A stretch of 62,000 nt of DNA from Gnetum montanum (lineage: Eukaryota > Streptophyta > Gnetopsida > Gnetales > Gnetaceae): positions 80,316 to 142,315 of the forward strand of contig MNCI01004101.1 of the NCBI GenBank assembly GCA_015680685.1, in the 5' to 3' direction. A model generated the notes under the pieces. The model did no database searches. It was not told the DNA's origin and saw only the letters and a program-made list of their open reading frames with translations. How positions within the stretch are numbered: position 1 is the stretch's first letter; each line of letters opens with the position of its first letter. Of this stretch, positions 22,248-34,560 are shown in pieces. A program made the position numbers and the translations under genes.

Positions 22248-24408
22248 TGAATCCCATGAACACTTCAACCTCTACCTTGAGCATAGAGGTGACCTATCCC
22301 ATCCAATAGGTGGTAGACATTAAGCCCCCACTCAGTCTCATACAGCCACAATGGCATTTACTTGGACTACATAAACAACTACCTGAGCACATGGTGCTTA
22401 ATGATGAAAAATACAATTTCCTCTGCATGAAAATTTAGGCAAGTCTATCTCTAAATCACCAAGAACTATATGCAAAGAGAAACTTTGAAATCATATACTA
22501 GAATGGAAAGGAATTCCTTTCTACACTTGACACATTCATCCCACTTATTAACAACTTCCAATGGTTACTGGACCAGGTCATTAGAGTGAGTGGGCCTAAT
22601 GAACTTGATGCAGCATCAAACTATGATAAACACTTGCACGATGAGCAAGAGGAATTTGAGGCTTATTTAGAGAGTGGTATCCAATTTAATGCCTCTCTCC
22701 AATAGCCTATCTCAAGTCTTGTTTTGCATCATTCATAGTCGTATACCTTCTTTGAGGCAGCAACATCACTCTTTCCACCCACATCCACACTTGTGGTAGC
22801 AATCCACCAAGTACTACATACACAACAAGGTAGAGGATCCTCTACCACCTTTCCTTTTTTCATCTCTACCCAATCCATACAACCTTTCCTACTGGCATTC
22901 ACGATGCCAACATTGTTGTATCTGTACATGATACCCTTGTCTCAGCCACAAAAATGTCAGGCCTCCTTCATCCCAACCATCTTGTTGGAACCTCCAACAA
23001 TAGCCTAAGCCATAACCACATGGTGGGTCTTGACCTCTATGCCTATGGCATAGTGGTCACAAAACTAGTAATACACATAGTAGTAAATGCAACAAGCATC
23101 TCATGTGATTGTGTTGCTCATAGTAGGGAAATGGGCCGCTCAGACGGTACCAAGGTTAGTGTAACCAATGCAACCAGTCACATATTTCTCAAATTTGGAA
23201 TAATTATTCTAACTCATTAAAACACTAATAAAGAAGGTTATGTAGCTTAAAGCTACCAACTCAAAAATAGTCCACGTGATGGACTTCTACTAGGATGACC
23301 CCATCAGTCTTGTGGTCCCATCATTGATCTTGCCTCTTGGGGTCAAACTTCCTTAGTTTACAAAATACAATGGTGATGGGAACCCCAATGCCTACCTTGT
23401 AAATTTTCATTCTTAATGTCTGCTCTTACAATTATGATCACATGTAATCATTCATGTCTTTGCCATGTCCTTAACTGGCAAGGTTCCGGACTGGTATCAT
23501 GCACTCCCCAAGGCTTCCATATCAACTTTGGAAGAGTTCTTGAACCAATTTGTAACTTGCTTCAAGTACAACTTAAAGCTTGAAGCCACCCTAGACCAAC
23601 TAATGGACATCAAGCAAGGGCTCTAGAGATAGTGTGAAAATTCATACAATGTTGGAGTTCTTCCCTCAATGAAATCTATGAGCTAATAGTAGAAATCCAC
23701 CTTTTGGAAATATTTAAAGGTGCAGTAAATGACTTTATTAAGTTAAAACTATATTATCTAGCCTTGTACTCCTTATGCCAAGCTTTTTCTCAAACAAAGA
23801 GCATACATGATGTGACATAGGATAGTAAGGATTCAGCATATGTGGCCTATAATAATGCACACATAAAAAAGGACAAGGAAAAGGATAAGGCAACAACAAG
23901 TATTGCAGTTGTGCTTGATGAGCCCAAACCAAACAATGCTAAACCAACCACCAAGGTGCCTAAAGCCCTAGCCAACAACAACAAAGCATCAAGTTCTAGC
24001 ATTGCAAGAACCAACTAGCCCACATCATCAATAGTAGGAGGGCAAGTTGTCCCAAGGAAAAACTTTAAGTGCAAGGATCACTCAAAGTATACCACATTAC
24101 CTATCAAGCTTTTTGAACTTTTGGACCATTTTCTCTGTGCTAGGCACATCCAGCACAAGAAAATGTCTAAGAACACATGTAAGTGCCATGAGCAGTACTA
24201 TGAGGTCCTTAGAATCCCCTTGGTGGCTATGCCAAATGAGCCCTTGGTCCCTAAAATCTTTATATTAAATCAATTTTGCAACTACCACCAGTTTCATGGC
24301 CATGATACAGACTACTACTTGGCCTTAAAAGATCACATCCAGTGCATGATCAATCAAGGAAATTGGTCCTTGATGTTAGCAATCCTATGTGATTATAAAA
24401 ACAATTAA
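22248..24408 (+). pseudogene. T3 gag, degraded
   Basis: Begins at ATG 22,248 (MNPMNTSTST). The capsid-type gag domain spans about 23,350-23,630 (YNGDGNPNAYLVNFHS, MSLTGKVPDWYHALPKAS, LEEFLNQFVTCFKYN, LDQLMDIKQ). A Lys/Pro/Ala-rich linker is at 23,860-24,010. The C-terminal zinc-like segment FCNYHQFHGHDTDYYLALKD is near 24,275-24,335. This is the arrangement of Tat-type gag, which forms the element's particle and binds its RNA. Frameshifts and stops (mostly TAG/TAA) interrupt it. An intact 95-codon piece remains at 24,121-24,408. Confidence 0.75.
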
Positions 24409-25940
24409 TAAAGGTCTACAAAGACCCCATAAATGCTAGTAGTGTAGGTTACACATCATCAATGCTATTAGTGTTTATGACAATGTGGAACTAGCACACA
24501 AACCATTTGTGGTTCAGGTGCCCTCTGGTAATACTAGGGCCTCTACATCAACTAGACGGTAGTTCCCTTTCATCATCAGAGCACCACATTGGGTGCCTTC
24601 AATGCCTTTTGTGGTTTAGACCCCACAGTATATCACAATGATGGCAACCCAGTCATCTTTTATCATTAGGATGCTATGATGTGCAAAACCCCTACCTACC
24701 CAAGGTCCGGTGATGGAAATTACATCACATCTTGCCCATCCAAAATCACATCCCAAGATACCTGATGAGTGTCTCATTGAAAAAATGATTAGTAAATGTT
24801 TGGAGTTAGGCCCTCCTAAGCCTATCCCCTTGTTAGCCATCCCCATGGCCTCATCATCTCAAAATTCCAATTCAAGTGCAAGTAATCAACAAATGAGCAT
24901 TGAGACTCAGAAGCCCACTACACAAGTAAAGGCTAAATCTCCTTCCTAGGATATCCATCTCTTGGGCTTCATGGAAGAAGTAAAGTTTGTGAAAATAACA
25001 AATAGTGGTAAATACTTCTTGGATGCACTAACATAGGTTAAATATGCTCTCAAATAAAAGAACACAACTATAATCCTATATGACCTGATACTGACCTCCT
25101 CTACTCACACCACACGACATTAGTTCACATGCTAACCTCTATTCCTATTAAGAAAGATATTCTAGGGACTAAAAAGCCATCCATGTAATAATGCTCTTCC
25201 CCACAACTCAAGAGTAAAGGTCAACACCTCTGATGTTTTGTGATGAGGTAGTTAAAGTTAATCCTAAAAAGGATCATGTGATCAGCATGCCAGTGTTTAC
25301 AATGATTCATGTAGGACAATACAAAATCGATAGGGTGCATGTCAATGATGGGGTAGCAACCAACGACATCCAATTCTTGATCATTGACAAGCTTGGTTTG
25401 GTTGAGTAGATCAATCCAACCAAAATGACATGCTTAAAATCCTTCAATGGAGCACATGTGGTTGTAAAGGGAATGATCATGATAGCTTTCATGATAGGGT
25501 AGCAATTACTCAATGCTACTAAGTTCATTATTATTGAAGAGATGGCAATATTCAACTTGATCCTGGGAAGGTCCTGGCTAGCCCAGTTATGGGTTGTTTC
25601 TTCACCTATCCATCAAGATATCCAATTGCCTGATGATGGTGGAATGGTGGTAATATTTAGTAACAATGTATCTTTCCCAACCATCAATAATGTTGATGCA
25701 GAATAAGGGTTGAAAGGGGAGTTCTCTAGAGACATGCCACTTGTTTGTGATAAAGGCCAACTTTGTCCAGCTAATCCTTTTGGGCAACCAAATGATATGA
25801 TCAACCTCCTTAAGGGAGCTCTCTAGGTAGAATTGCCCTTTTATGCAACTGATAAAGGTCTAGGTGAATACCATCTTGTGCCATATAGAGCCTATGCACC
25901 TCTTAACTCATATTTAGTTAGGAGACATTTACATGACTAA
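24409..25940 (+). pseudogene. T3 protease region, end of gag-pro frame
   Basis: A linker (ECLIEKMISKCLELGPPKPI, Ser/Gln-rich at 24,850-24,945) and the EVKFVKITNSGKYF block (24,975) lead into a retropepsin-like domain at 25,235-25,620: HVGQYKIDRVHVNDGVATND, IIDKLGLVE, LKSFNGAHVVVKG and FNLILGRSWLA. The active-site triad reads N-D-G. HQDIQLPDDG follows. The frame ends RRHLHD-stop at 25,938-25,940, the ending shared with T1 and T5. The shared terminus in three diverged copies says this is the true end of the gag-pro frame, not a decay stop. Confidence 0.75.
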
Positions 25941-26118
25941 GATATTCCCTTTGTTCATTCACATATTTTGATCATCTTTTGTTTTTTGCTTGTACAGTTA
26001 CGTTTGCTTAGTTGTTTGCATCTAGCTTTAGTTATTTCATTTCTTTAGTTTATTACACTTTAATTTTTTGAAAAATAAATAAAATAAAAATAAAAAATAA
26101 TAAAAAATTAAAAAATGA

Positions 26119-26600
26119 CTTGCTAAGGCCTAAAACTAGCAACCTATTTCCTTCTTATGCTATGGCATTAAAAGGCCCTAAACTATCACATGGCCTACTA
26201 AGGCCTAAAAATGGCAACATGATTTCTTCTTACACTATGGCCTGAAAAGGACCTAAACTATCACATGGTCCACTAAGGCCTAAAACTAGCAGCTTATTTC
26301 CTTCTTATTCTATGGCCCAAAAAGGCCGTAAACTATTGCATGGCTCACTAAGGCCTAAAACTAGCAATCTATTTCCTTCTTGTACTATGGCTTGAAAAGG
26401 CCCTAAACTATCACATGACCTACTGAGGCCTAAAACTAGAAACCTATTTCCTTTTTATCCTATGACCCAAAAATGCCCTAAAATACTACATAGCCCACTA
26501 AGGCCTAAAACTAGCAACTTACTTCCTTTTGACACCATGGCCCAGAAAGGTCCTAAACTATCACATGCCTTGATAAGGCCTAAACCTGGCAACTTAGATT
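26119..26600 (+). repeat. 75-bp tandem array (about 6.5-7 units)
   Basis: The phrase CTAAGGCCTAAAA or a close variant starts at 26,123, 26,198, 26,273, 26,348, 26,423, 26,498 and 26,573, exactly 75 bp apart each time. Each unit also carries AACTTATTTCCTTCTTAT-like and AAAGGCCCTAAACTATCACA phrases. One frame reads through all units with only two TGA stops, giving a 25-residue repeat (LRPKTSNLFPSY, MAQKGPKLSHG). It lies about 180 bp after the gag-pro stop of T3, in the spacer before pol, and ends at the A4 LTR remnant. A single diverged unit follows T5 at 51,170-51,230. Confidence 0.85.
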
Positions 26601-27059
26601 AAACACTTAAGTACAACCTCTTGAAGCATAACATGTATTTTCTTAGTAATCCCATCAACATTATTTCTTGGTACTCCTAGTAGCATAGAATTTGGTAACC
26701 TAGTAGTGGATACATGGGTTCAGAACGTGTATAGGAAATGAGACCAAATGCTTATGCTAGGACTAGTTAGACACTAGTTAATTAGTCAATTTGAAATTAG
26801 TTAATCCAATTACTTTTATCTTCCTTTGAACACCAAACTCATAAAATACAAAATGATGAAAATCAAATGCATCAATTACAATTAATCATACTAGTGTATG
26901 TTACAATTGTAATTAGGAAGACAACAATTACCTTAAGGCAAGATTCACTTCTAGAAGACTAGTGCACTAGAAGCTACAAAGTCCATGAAATTTAACTAGA
27001 TTGCATATGGACACTTGTGATTCATATGATTGGACATAGGGGTACTTCATCGCTTATCA
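26601..27059 (+). repeat. A4 5' LTR remnant
   Basis: The right part of a family A LTR. It shares TTTGGTAACCTAGTAGTGG and TAGTTAGACACTAGTTAATTAG with the A1 3' LTR (13,180-13,290) and ends GCTTATCA at 27,059. The left half is missing at the junction with the T3 array. Confidence 0.65.
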
Positions 27060-27060
27060 T

Positions 27061-27078
27061 TGGTTCCATTGTTGTGGA
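27061..27078 (+). other. A4 primer binding site, decayed
   Basis: TGGTTCCATTGTTGTGGA lies one base after the LTR end. It matches the tRNA-Asp type site with several transitions. Confidence 0.6.
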
Positions 27079-27210
27079 ATTTGTTTGTTGAAATGTGCAT
27101 ATCTAGGATTAGTGAATATTATTTATATTGTTGAATGAACTCAAGGTCAATATCACTCTCAATGACATATAAACTACTAAGCACATTGATAGTTGTATTC
27201 ATTTTGCAAA

Positions 27211-28697
27211 ATGTCTTCTTCTTCCCATAGACTTGAAGATGTCAAATCATTAGTCCCATAGGAGTGCAAACTGGTATATACTCATCTAGATGAGTATGTA
27301 CTAGACTTCACCTTCATTCTACATTAGGATGAACAATTGTGATGGCATGATATGGATGGAAACATTATCTTTCCCCATAATTGATCTATACCTAAGATGC
27401 TATTTCAAAACCTTAGAAAGTTAGGCATCACAAATCTTCATGAGGAATACATTGTGAATGATTATGACACTCAAAATTACTATCCCATTGAAACAAAACA
27501 CAAGAAAGCTCAATGTTAGGAGAAGCTCCATGAGGCTACAAAGGTAAAACATTATACTAATCCCTTGTTCCTACTAGATCAAGATGACAATAAGGATCAT
27601 CCCTTTAAAGGTTTTCAACATGAAGATTCTCTACCATCTGTTATTAATGACAAGGGTGCAACCTTGAACCTATGAACCACTATTCATAAACTAGGTTTAG
27701 AAAAAAGTGACAGCAAAGGTAGGGACTCAGGCAAGCATCACAATAGCAAGGGATCTAAGGATGGCGATTGTAATGAGTGAAAACGTGGTGGTGGACATCG
27801 AAGATGCCATGGTGGTTGACCTTCCTCTCCATCCTCTTCATCTAATTCTAAACATTCCTCTTCATATGTTGGTTCTCATAGAAGTTAATGTCAAAATAAT
27901 AGTGATGAAGGTGATCAACGAGACAATAATGATTGTGAAGGCCACCAAGATTGAATAGGTGGTCAAAACTATCATCGACATAGTGATGATGATGAACCTC
28001 TATTGGTGACTCAAAAAATGCTCAACATTGAAGAGGTAGTTAGAATTTCAACCAGGCATAGGAAAGATAGCGAAGTCAAGTGCTTAAACATGAATAATAT
28101 TCCATGATTTGAGGGGAATACTACTCTGATTCATAGACACATCTAAAAGCTTTCCATGATTATTGTGCCTTATAAAACATAGAAAATGAATGGAAAAAAG
28201 TCGAGCTTTTTCCTAGGACACTCATTAAGGAAGCTGAAAGTTGGTATCAGTCCTTGGAACCAGAATCTATTCACCGGTGAGGTACCATGTTAGAGCTATT
28301 TAATGACAAATACTAGATGTACTCCAAAGTGTCTAATTTGAGAAGGTAAATCGAAAGATAGAAATAGGGAATACATGAACACTTGGATGCTATCATGGGT
28401 AGATACTATTCACTATTGCACCAATGCCCTAGCCTTGGTTATTCTTAGAGGAAACAACTTTGCCACATCATAGATGGGATTAGAGTAGAAACTAGAAGAA
28501 CTCTTAGGGTGTATGCCGAAGGGAGATTTTTTGAAATAAGAGCTCATCAAATCCAAAGGATAATTGATTAGGTAGCAAAATAAGAAGGTGAGCTACAAAA
28601 AAAGAGAAAGTGTGGAAGAGTATAATATAGATCCTTACATCAAGAAATGGGAGGTTTGATTTTGTGACAAGGAGAAGTCACCACTTGATAAAGTGGT
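27211..28697 (+). pseudogene. A4 gag, interrupted by A3
   Basis: Family A gag starting at ATG 27,211 (MSSSSHRLEDVKS). It carries the DEYVLDFTFILH block, a His/Ser/Asp-rich linker at 27,700-28,010 and the capsid domain at about 28,110-28,430 (FEGNTTLI-like start, LFPRTLIKEAESWYQSLEPE, LDAIMGRYYSLLHQCP). The frame stops matching other gags at SPLDKVV (28,697), where A1 continues with SPLEELVNRK. At that point the A3 LTR begins. This copy preserves some codons lost in A1, such as Q after SWY. Confidence 0.7.
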
Positions 28698-29591
28698 TGA
28701 TGAGAGTGGTTACTCTAGTAGTTATTCTAATTATTAGAGTGGTTACTCTAGCAGTTACTTTAGTAGTTATTCTAATTATTAGAGTTGTTACTATAATTAT
28801 TAGAGTAGTTGCTTCTAAGCCTAGAAATATAGTGCCTAAGCGCACAATTGGGAGGAAGTCTGTTAGTAGTCAAGTAGCGAAACTCTTGTAATCTGTTTGA
28901 AAGTTAGAGTCTTTTCCAAGTGCCCATAGTAGGAGGTCTAACTATGGATAGATCTTTATTTGAGCATTCTGTACTTGAGCACACCTTGTGTATAGAAATA
29001 AAGACAAGCTCTTTGATTCATCCTTGCAGCACTTGAGATTTTTTTTCTTACACATTTACTTTATTTTATTTTCTTATAAATTTAGTTTACTTTATTTTAT
29101 TTTATGCACTTTACATTTATGTTATTAGCACAACAATTCATTTTGATAAATTAAGGAAATTGTTAAATTACATAAGCATGACCACTTTGAGCATGTGTGT
29201 AATACTTGGTAACCTAGTAATGATTAGCATTTAGTAATCCCAGTAGTATTGCACTGGTTCAAGATGTGTATGTCAAGTGGGGATGAATGCTAGTGCTAGG
29301 ATTAGTTAGAAATTAGCTAATGTGTACTTAGGTTAAATTTTCACTTACTTACCTCTCTCCTTCCCTATTAGCACAGGACATAAAAACATAAAAGATATAA
29401 AAATCATATGCCTCAAGATTACTTAACAATACAATCATGACATACAAGTAAGCTTGGGAAGACAACTGATCAACCAACCCATCCTTATTCTACAAGGGTG
29501 CATAAGCACTTAGTCCTTGTAATTTGACTGGATTGTGCATGAAATGCTTGTATTCGTATGGTTGAGCATAGGGGTACCTCATTGCTTATCA
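28698..29591 (+). repeat. A3 5' LTR
   Basis: Begins TGATGAG at 28,698 and ends GCTTATCA at 29,591 (894 bp). From about 28,878 it aligns with A1 and A2 LTRs: GTAGCGAAACTCTTG, GTGCCCATAGTAGGAGGTC and GAAATAAAGACAAGC. The first 180 bp do not align; they lack the TATA box and dyad and instead hold a minisatellite (28,703-28,816). Confidence 0.7.
28703..28816 (+). repeat. Minisatellite at the start of the A3 LTR
   Basis: Units of 33, 45 and 21 bp all begin GAGT.GTTACT and end TCTAATTATTA or TATAATTATTA (28,703-28,735; 28,736-28,780; 28,781-28,801), followed by a partial unit. It occupies the U3 start where other family A LTRs have the dyad and TATA box. Confidence 0.75.
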
Positions 29592-29592
29592 T

Positions 29593-29609
29593 TGGTGATG
29601 TTGCTAGGA
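29593..29609 (+). other. A3 primer binding site, decayed
   Basis: TGGTGATGTTGCTAGGA starts one base after the LTR end and is a decayed version of the tRNA-Asp site at 7,409. Confidence 0.6.
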
Positions 29610-29727
29610 ACTTAGTTGTTTGTGCGCTAACTAGAACATAGGAAATCATTCACATCGTTGGAATGAACCCTTAGTGTTGGTTGAGAAAATAATAAACAAG
29701 AATACATTGCACACTGAATAGACAAGT

Positions 29728-31640
29728 ATGTCTCCTTCTTCATATGAAAGTGTCTCACCACCTAGGTCTAAAACAAGAAATAATTAGTGGTGTAATACAC
29801 ATGACATTGATCTACTAGTCCCTCAACAAGTTTAAGTGGTCTATAGATTCATCTCGATGAGTATATACTAGACTTCACCTTTATTCTCCATCAAGACAAA
29901 CAACTGCATTGGCGAGAGTTAGAAGGTAACATAGTGTTACCTCTCAATCATTTGGTCTCAATCATGCTTCTTCATGCTCTCACATGAATTGGCATGCTGC
30001 ACTTACATGAAGAATATGTTGTGCAAGACCATGACCCGAGAGAATACTGTCCCGTAGAGGCACAATGTCAAAGGGACTTGCAACAGGAGAGAAATCATAA
30101 GTCCTTGAAGGGTAAGTGGTCCCAGGAGGCCCCACATGTCTTAAGAGAAAATGAGGATGGTGAACCTACCTTAGGCAGTCAGCCACACAATGATGTTCCT
30201 CCCCTTAACTTTTGCCAACAGGTTGTATATCAGAATCTTCATTCCACTATTCATAACTTAGGTTCTAATATCCACAAGCACAAAGGGTCTAAAAAAGGAA
30301 GAGAAACCCATGATAAGGATGGAAATTCTGATTACAATTGCAATTGAGATGAAGATAGATGAAGAGAAGATAGAAAACACCATCATGGTGATGGTTCTCC
30401 TTCTTCTACAGCTTCATCATCTCCTTCACCCTCTCCTTCAGTATTTGAATGCAATCATAAGGAAAAAGACCATGAGGATAAGGGTAGGCAAAGTGGAATT
30501 CATAGACAAAATAGCTAGGAAAGGGGATGAGGGCACTTTAGAGAGTCACAACATAGAACAAGGGAGAGTAGGGAGCAATTTAGGCATCATAGACACCATG
30601 GATGAGATGATCACAATGAACCCCTACTCACTACTTGAAGTATGTTAGATATAACTGAGGCTATTAGAATTCCAAAAAGGCACCAGTAAGATAGTAGGAT
30701 GAAAATATTAGAAATGAAAAATATCCCATGATTTGAAGGGGGATATGACACTGATCCTTAGAATCACTTAGAAGCATTCCATGATGCATGTGCCTTATAA
30801 AACATAGAGAATGAATGACAAAAACTTAAGTTGTTCCTATAGACATTAGTTAAAGAAGCAAAAAGCTGGTACGAGTCCTTAAAACTAGAATCCATTCATA
30901 GGTGAAGTACTATGTTAAAACTATTTAATGACAAGTACCAAATGTACTCCCAAGTGTCTAACTTACAAAACAAAATCCAAGGCTAGAAACAAGGAGGACA
31001 TGAAACCTTGGATGCTACTATGGGCCAATACTATGCACTGTTACATCATTGTCCTAGCCATGGTTATTCACACAAGGATCAACTACACGATCTCATAGAT
31101 GAGCTTAGGCATGACATGAGAAGAACCCTTGGGACTTATTCCCAAGTAAGACTATCTGAGCTTAGGTTCCATAAAATTCAAAGACTCTTAAAGCAAGTTG
31201 CTAAGAAAGAAGGTGACCTATGGAAGAGAGAAAACACAAAAGAGTATAATCAAGATCCTTCCCTTTAGAAGAGGGGAGTAAGATTTTGTGAGGATGAAGA
31301 AGAGTCACCATTCAAAGAGATGTTGAATAGGAAACATTTTCCTACCCAAAAGATAACATCAGAAGTTTTGGCAAAGGTAGACCAAATGTGGGATTGCATA
31401 GACAATAGATTTCAAACTATTCTTAAAATAGTAGAGGAGTCTAGAGAGCAAGGTAGTGAGAAAAGAGAAAAGAAAGAGGGTAAACATGCACATAGTAAGG
31501 ATAAGGGTAAAGTGGCCATATTGAAGAGATTTTGGATTTAGAAATACAAAATTATAGTGTATGTGAGATATGTTAATATGACCATCTTAATGGATGTTTC
31601 CCTATGATCTCACATCTGTAGGATTCTGGGGTGTATGCAC
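29728..31640 (+). pseudogene. A3 gag, degraded
   Basis: Gag from ATG 29,728 (MSPSSYESVSP). DFTFILHQDKQLHW block at 29,870. An open stretch at 29,994-30,347 encodes the matrix-like region and Gln/Asp-rich linker. The capsid domain is at about 30,740-31,060 (FEGGYDTD, NHLEAFHDACAL, LDATMGQYYALLHHCP). An open stretch at 31,008-31,268 ends with KKEGDLWKRENTKEY. The C-terminal part (31,320-31,541) is Lys/Glu-rich with KREKKEGKHAHSKDKGK. Two frameshifts and several stops. The best preserved family A gag in the window. Confidence 0.75.
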
Positions 31641-31989
31641 TCAATCCATAATTAACCAAAAGGCAAACACCCCAAAGGTTATCTTATCATCAAGGTAACC
31701 CAAGGAAGTTCCACCAACCCTTAACATATTATCCCATTGGAACTCCACAACAACTGATTAAGTAATATCAATAGTGGTGGTACCCACAATCATGGGGAAT
31801 GCCACCACCAAGGCAACAATATCCTTACTAGAAACCTGAAGAGTATGTATATTATGTGCAGTAGCCAATCTCCCCACGTGACTCTACTAGTCATGTTACT
31901 CATCAACCTCACTACCAAACCCACAAATATTATAGGACTACCTCTTCTAGAGGTAATATCCTGCAAGAATATCATCCTTCTCATTCGGC

Positions 31990-32745
31990 TTCATTTCTTC
32001 CACCAATAAGTCCACTACCACCTACTCTCGCGATGCAAGGCAAAATCCCTATGCAGCCATAGCAATGTAACACCATGAGGGCTATTAACTCTCAACCTAC
32101 TATTGGTTCCAACAACCAAATGAAGAAAATACCTTTCTTTAGAACCAATAGTCCAACCAAGCCCTTGCAATCACAAGCGTTTGATTCCTTAGATGCCTTA
32201 GTATCAATCAAAACTTTGAAACCCCCTTCAACCCAATGATTTCACTTGATGCATACAGTCATGTTAACATATTTCATCACCAATTAGATTGAAGCTTTCC
32301 ACCTTCGCAAGAAATTCTCTGATCCTAGGAGTCCTTTGATATACTTACAAATTGCTGGAAATGCATTGTGTAAGGCTCTTTTGGATTCAAGTTCTAGTGT
32401 CAAGCTGATTTCTCAAGAAATGTACAAGGCTTGGAATCTACCTCCATTGAAAAAGAGCAACATCCATCTAGATTTGGTTGACTAGTCCATCAATGTTCCA
32501 TTGGGACTGGTGGAAGACATTGTTACCATTGTTTGTGGATGGTTCTACCTAGCTAACTTCCTAGTGATTCAAGTAAACAATGGTAAGGGGGACTTCCGAA
32601 TCGTAATGGGAAAAGCATGACTAAGCACCATCAATGCATGCCTAGGAATCCATTATCTTCCCCTAGAAATATCAAAAGAAAATACATTAAAAAAGATTAA
32701 GAAGAAGAAAGTTTTATGCATTTCATACAGTGACATAGGGTGTAA
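31990..32745 (+). pseudogene. A3 protease, degraded
   Basis: Aligns along the A1 protease. The active-site DSG has become DSS (ALLDSSSSVKLISQEMYK at about 32,375-32,430). LGLVEDIVTIVCGW follows, then NNGKGDFRIVMGKA in place of FPIIMGRA, and LPLEISKE. A stop replaces the residue after KA. Inactive. Confidence 0.7.
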
Positions 32746-32799
32746 TTTCATGCAAAGGTCATGGTTTGTGCAAAGTTTAGCTTTGTGTGCATGCAATTA

Positions 32800-34560
32800 G
32801 TGTGCACAAGTGATTAACATATAAAGATGCCTGTCTACAGTAGCCACAAAATAGAATGATACCCAGTGGCTAATAGCTGATCAAAAAAGTAGTTCACTCA
32901 TATGCATGGAACCAACTAAGGGTTTGACTTGTGCTTACATCGATAGCCTAGACATATTACAGTAAGTCGACTGCCAACTCCCAAGTCTTAACCTTGAAAA
33001 TATCAACTGGGGGAAGTTGGAAATCCTTGAGAAATTTAAGTATGAGCCCCTTGAGTTGAAACCATTACCCACTGGTATGGAATACACGTTCCTTAAAAAT
33101 AGAAACCTGGTAATTATCAAAGCTAAGCTTGCTCCCCAATAGAAATAAGAACTATTGAAGGTAATAAATAAATGGTTGGAAGCCTTTTCTTGGTCATATC
33201 ATGAATTAACTGGAATAGATCCTGGGATATGCCAATATAGAATTTACACTAACCCCTCCATGAAGCCTTGAGGACAACTGCAAAGGTGATTGAATCTTAA
33301 GCTGAAGCAAGTAGTTAAGGATGAAATCGAATAGCTTCTCAAGGCTAAGTTCATATACCCCATTGTTGATAGTGAATGGCTTAACCTCTTAGTTATTGTA
33401 CCTAAAAAGGGAGGAAAATGGAGGGTGGGCATAGATTTTAGGCTACTAAATATGGCAACATTCAAAGATCACTTTTCATTACCATTTGTCGACCAAGTCT
33501 TAGACACCATTGTAGGGCATCAGTATTACAATTTTCTGGATGGATATAGCAGATATAACCAAATACAAATAGCCCTAGAAGACTAATCCAGGGCTATGTT
33601 CACTAGTCCTTGGGGAATGTTTGCATACAAATAGATGTTGTTTGGCTTGTGCAATTCCCTGCAACATTTCAATGACTAGTTCTAAGAATATTCCAAGAGT
33701 AGATAGGAAATGGCATAAAGGTCTTTATGGATGACTTATTCACTTATTGAGCAAACTTTGATCAAGCCTTAGACTGATTGGAGAAAGTGTTAAAAAGATG
33801 TGTAGAATCCATTTTGAGGCTCAACTGGTAGAAAAGCCATTTGATGATCCAAGAAGACATAGTACTGGGGCACAAAATCTCACACACAAGGATAGAGGCA
33901 GACCCCAAGAAAATCAAAATTATCCAAGGAATTACCCATCAAGCGAAAACTATCAAATATAGTCACTCATTCCTTGGAAAAACTAGCTACTATAGGAGAT
34001 TTATTGAGAACTTTTCAAAGGTTTCCAGACCATTGGTAGAATTAATGAAAAAGGATGTACCTTTCGAGTGGACCAAGGAATGCAAATTATCTTTCCAAAC
34101 TCTAAAACAGAAGCTAGTAGAAACACCCATTCTACAAGCTCCTGATTGGTCCAAACCATTCCATATCATGATTGATGCATCCAAATATGCTTTAGGAGTT
34201 GTACTTATACAGTTAGATTACCAAAAGCATCATTATTACATCCACTGTGCAAGTAGAAGTATCACTACTGCACAACTTAACTACACTACCACAAAGAAGG
34301 AATTAGTGGTTGTAGTGTTTACACTAGAAGATTTTAGACACTATGTATTGGGATATAAAGTATATATACATACAGATCATAGTGCAATTTAGTTCCTCAT
34401 GAATAAGCCAATGGTAAGCTCTTGTATCATACGATGGCTTGTAATCTTATAAGAGTTCAATTTAATGATGATCAATTGGAAGGGCACCAAGAATGTAGTT
34501 GTTGATCATTTATCTTTGTTGTGATGGAATAAAAAATAGGATGAGTATCCAATTTTTGAT
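32800..34560 (+). pseudogene. A3 reverse transcriptase and RNase H (Athila-like), degraded
   Basis: The pre-RT block QWLIADQKSSSLICMEPT and WGKLEILEKFKYEPLELKPL (32,870-33,060) leads into RT: LVIVPKKGGKWRVGIDFRLL (33,390), DHFSLPFVDQVLDTIVGHQY, FLDGYSRYNQIQIALED and the catalytic FMDD at 33,724-33,735. LGHKISHTRIEADPKKIKII and SFLGKTSYYRRFIENFSK follow in a clean open stretch (33,841-34,392), then RNase H motifs MIDASKYALGVVL and TTTKKELVVVVFTLEDFRHY and THTDH-like YIHTDH. The VFMDD and DGYSxYNQI motifs are typical of Athila. Stops precede and interrupt the open part. Confidence 0.8.

Noticed and set aside
22729-23220. Overlapping short frames on both strands
   Set aside because: They lie in the degraded T3 gag linker and show no conserved motif or second copy.
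26119-26600. CRISPR array
   Set aside because: The 75-bp units are contiguous tandem repeats with no unique spacers, in a plant retrotransposon.
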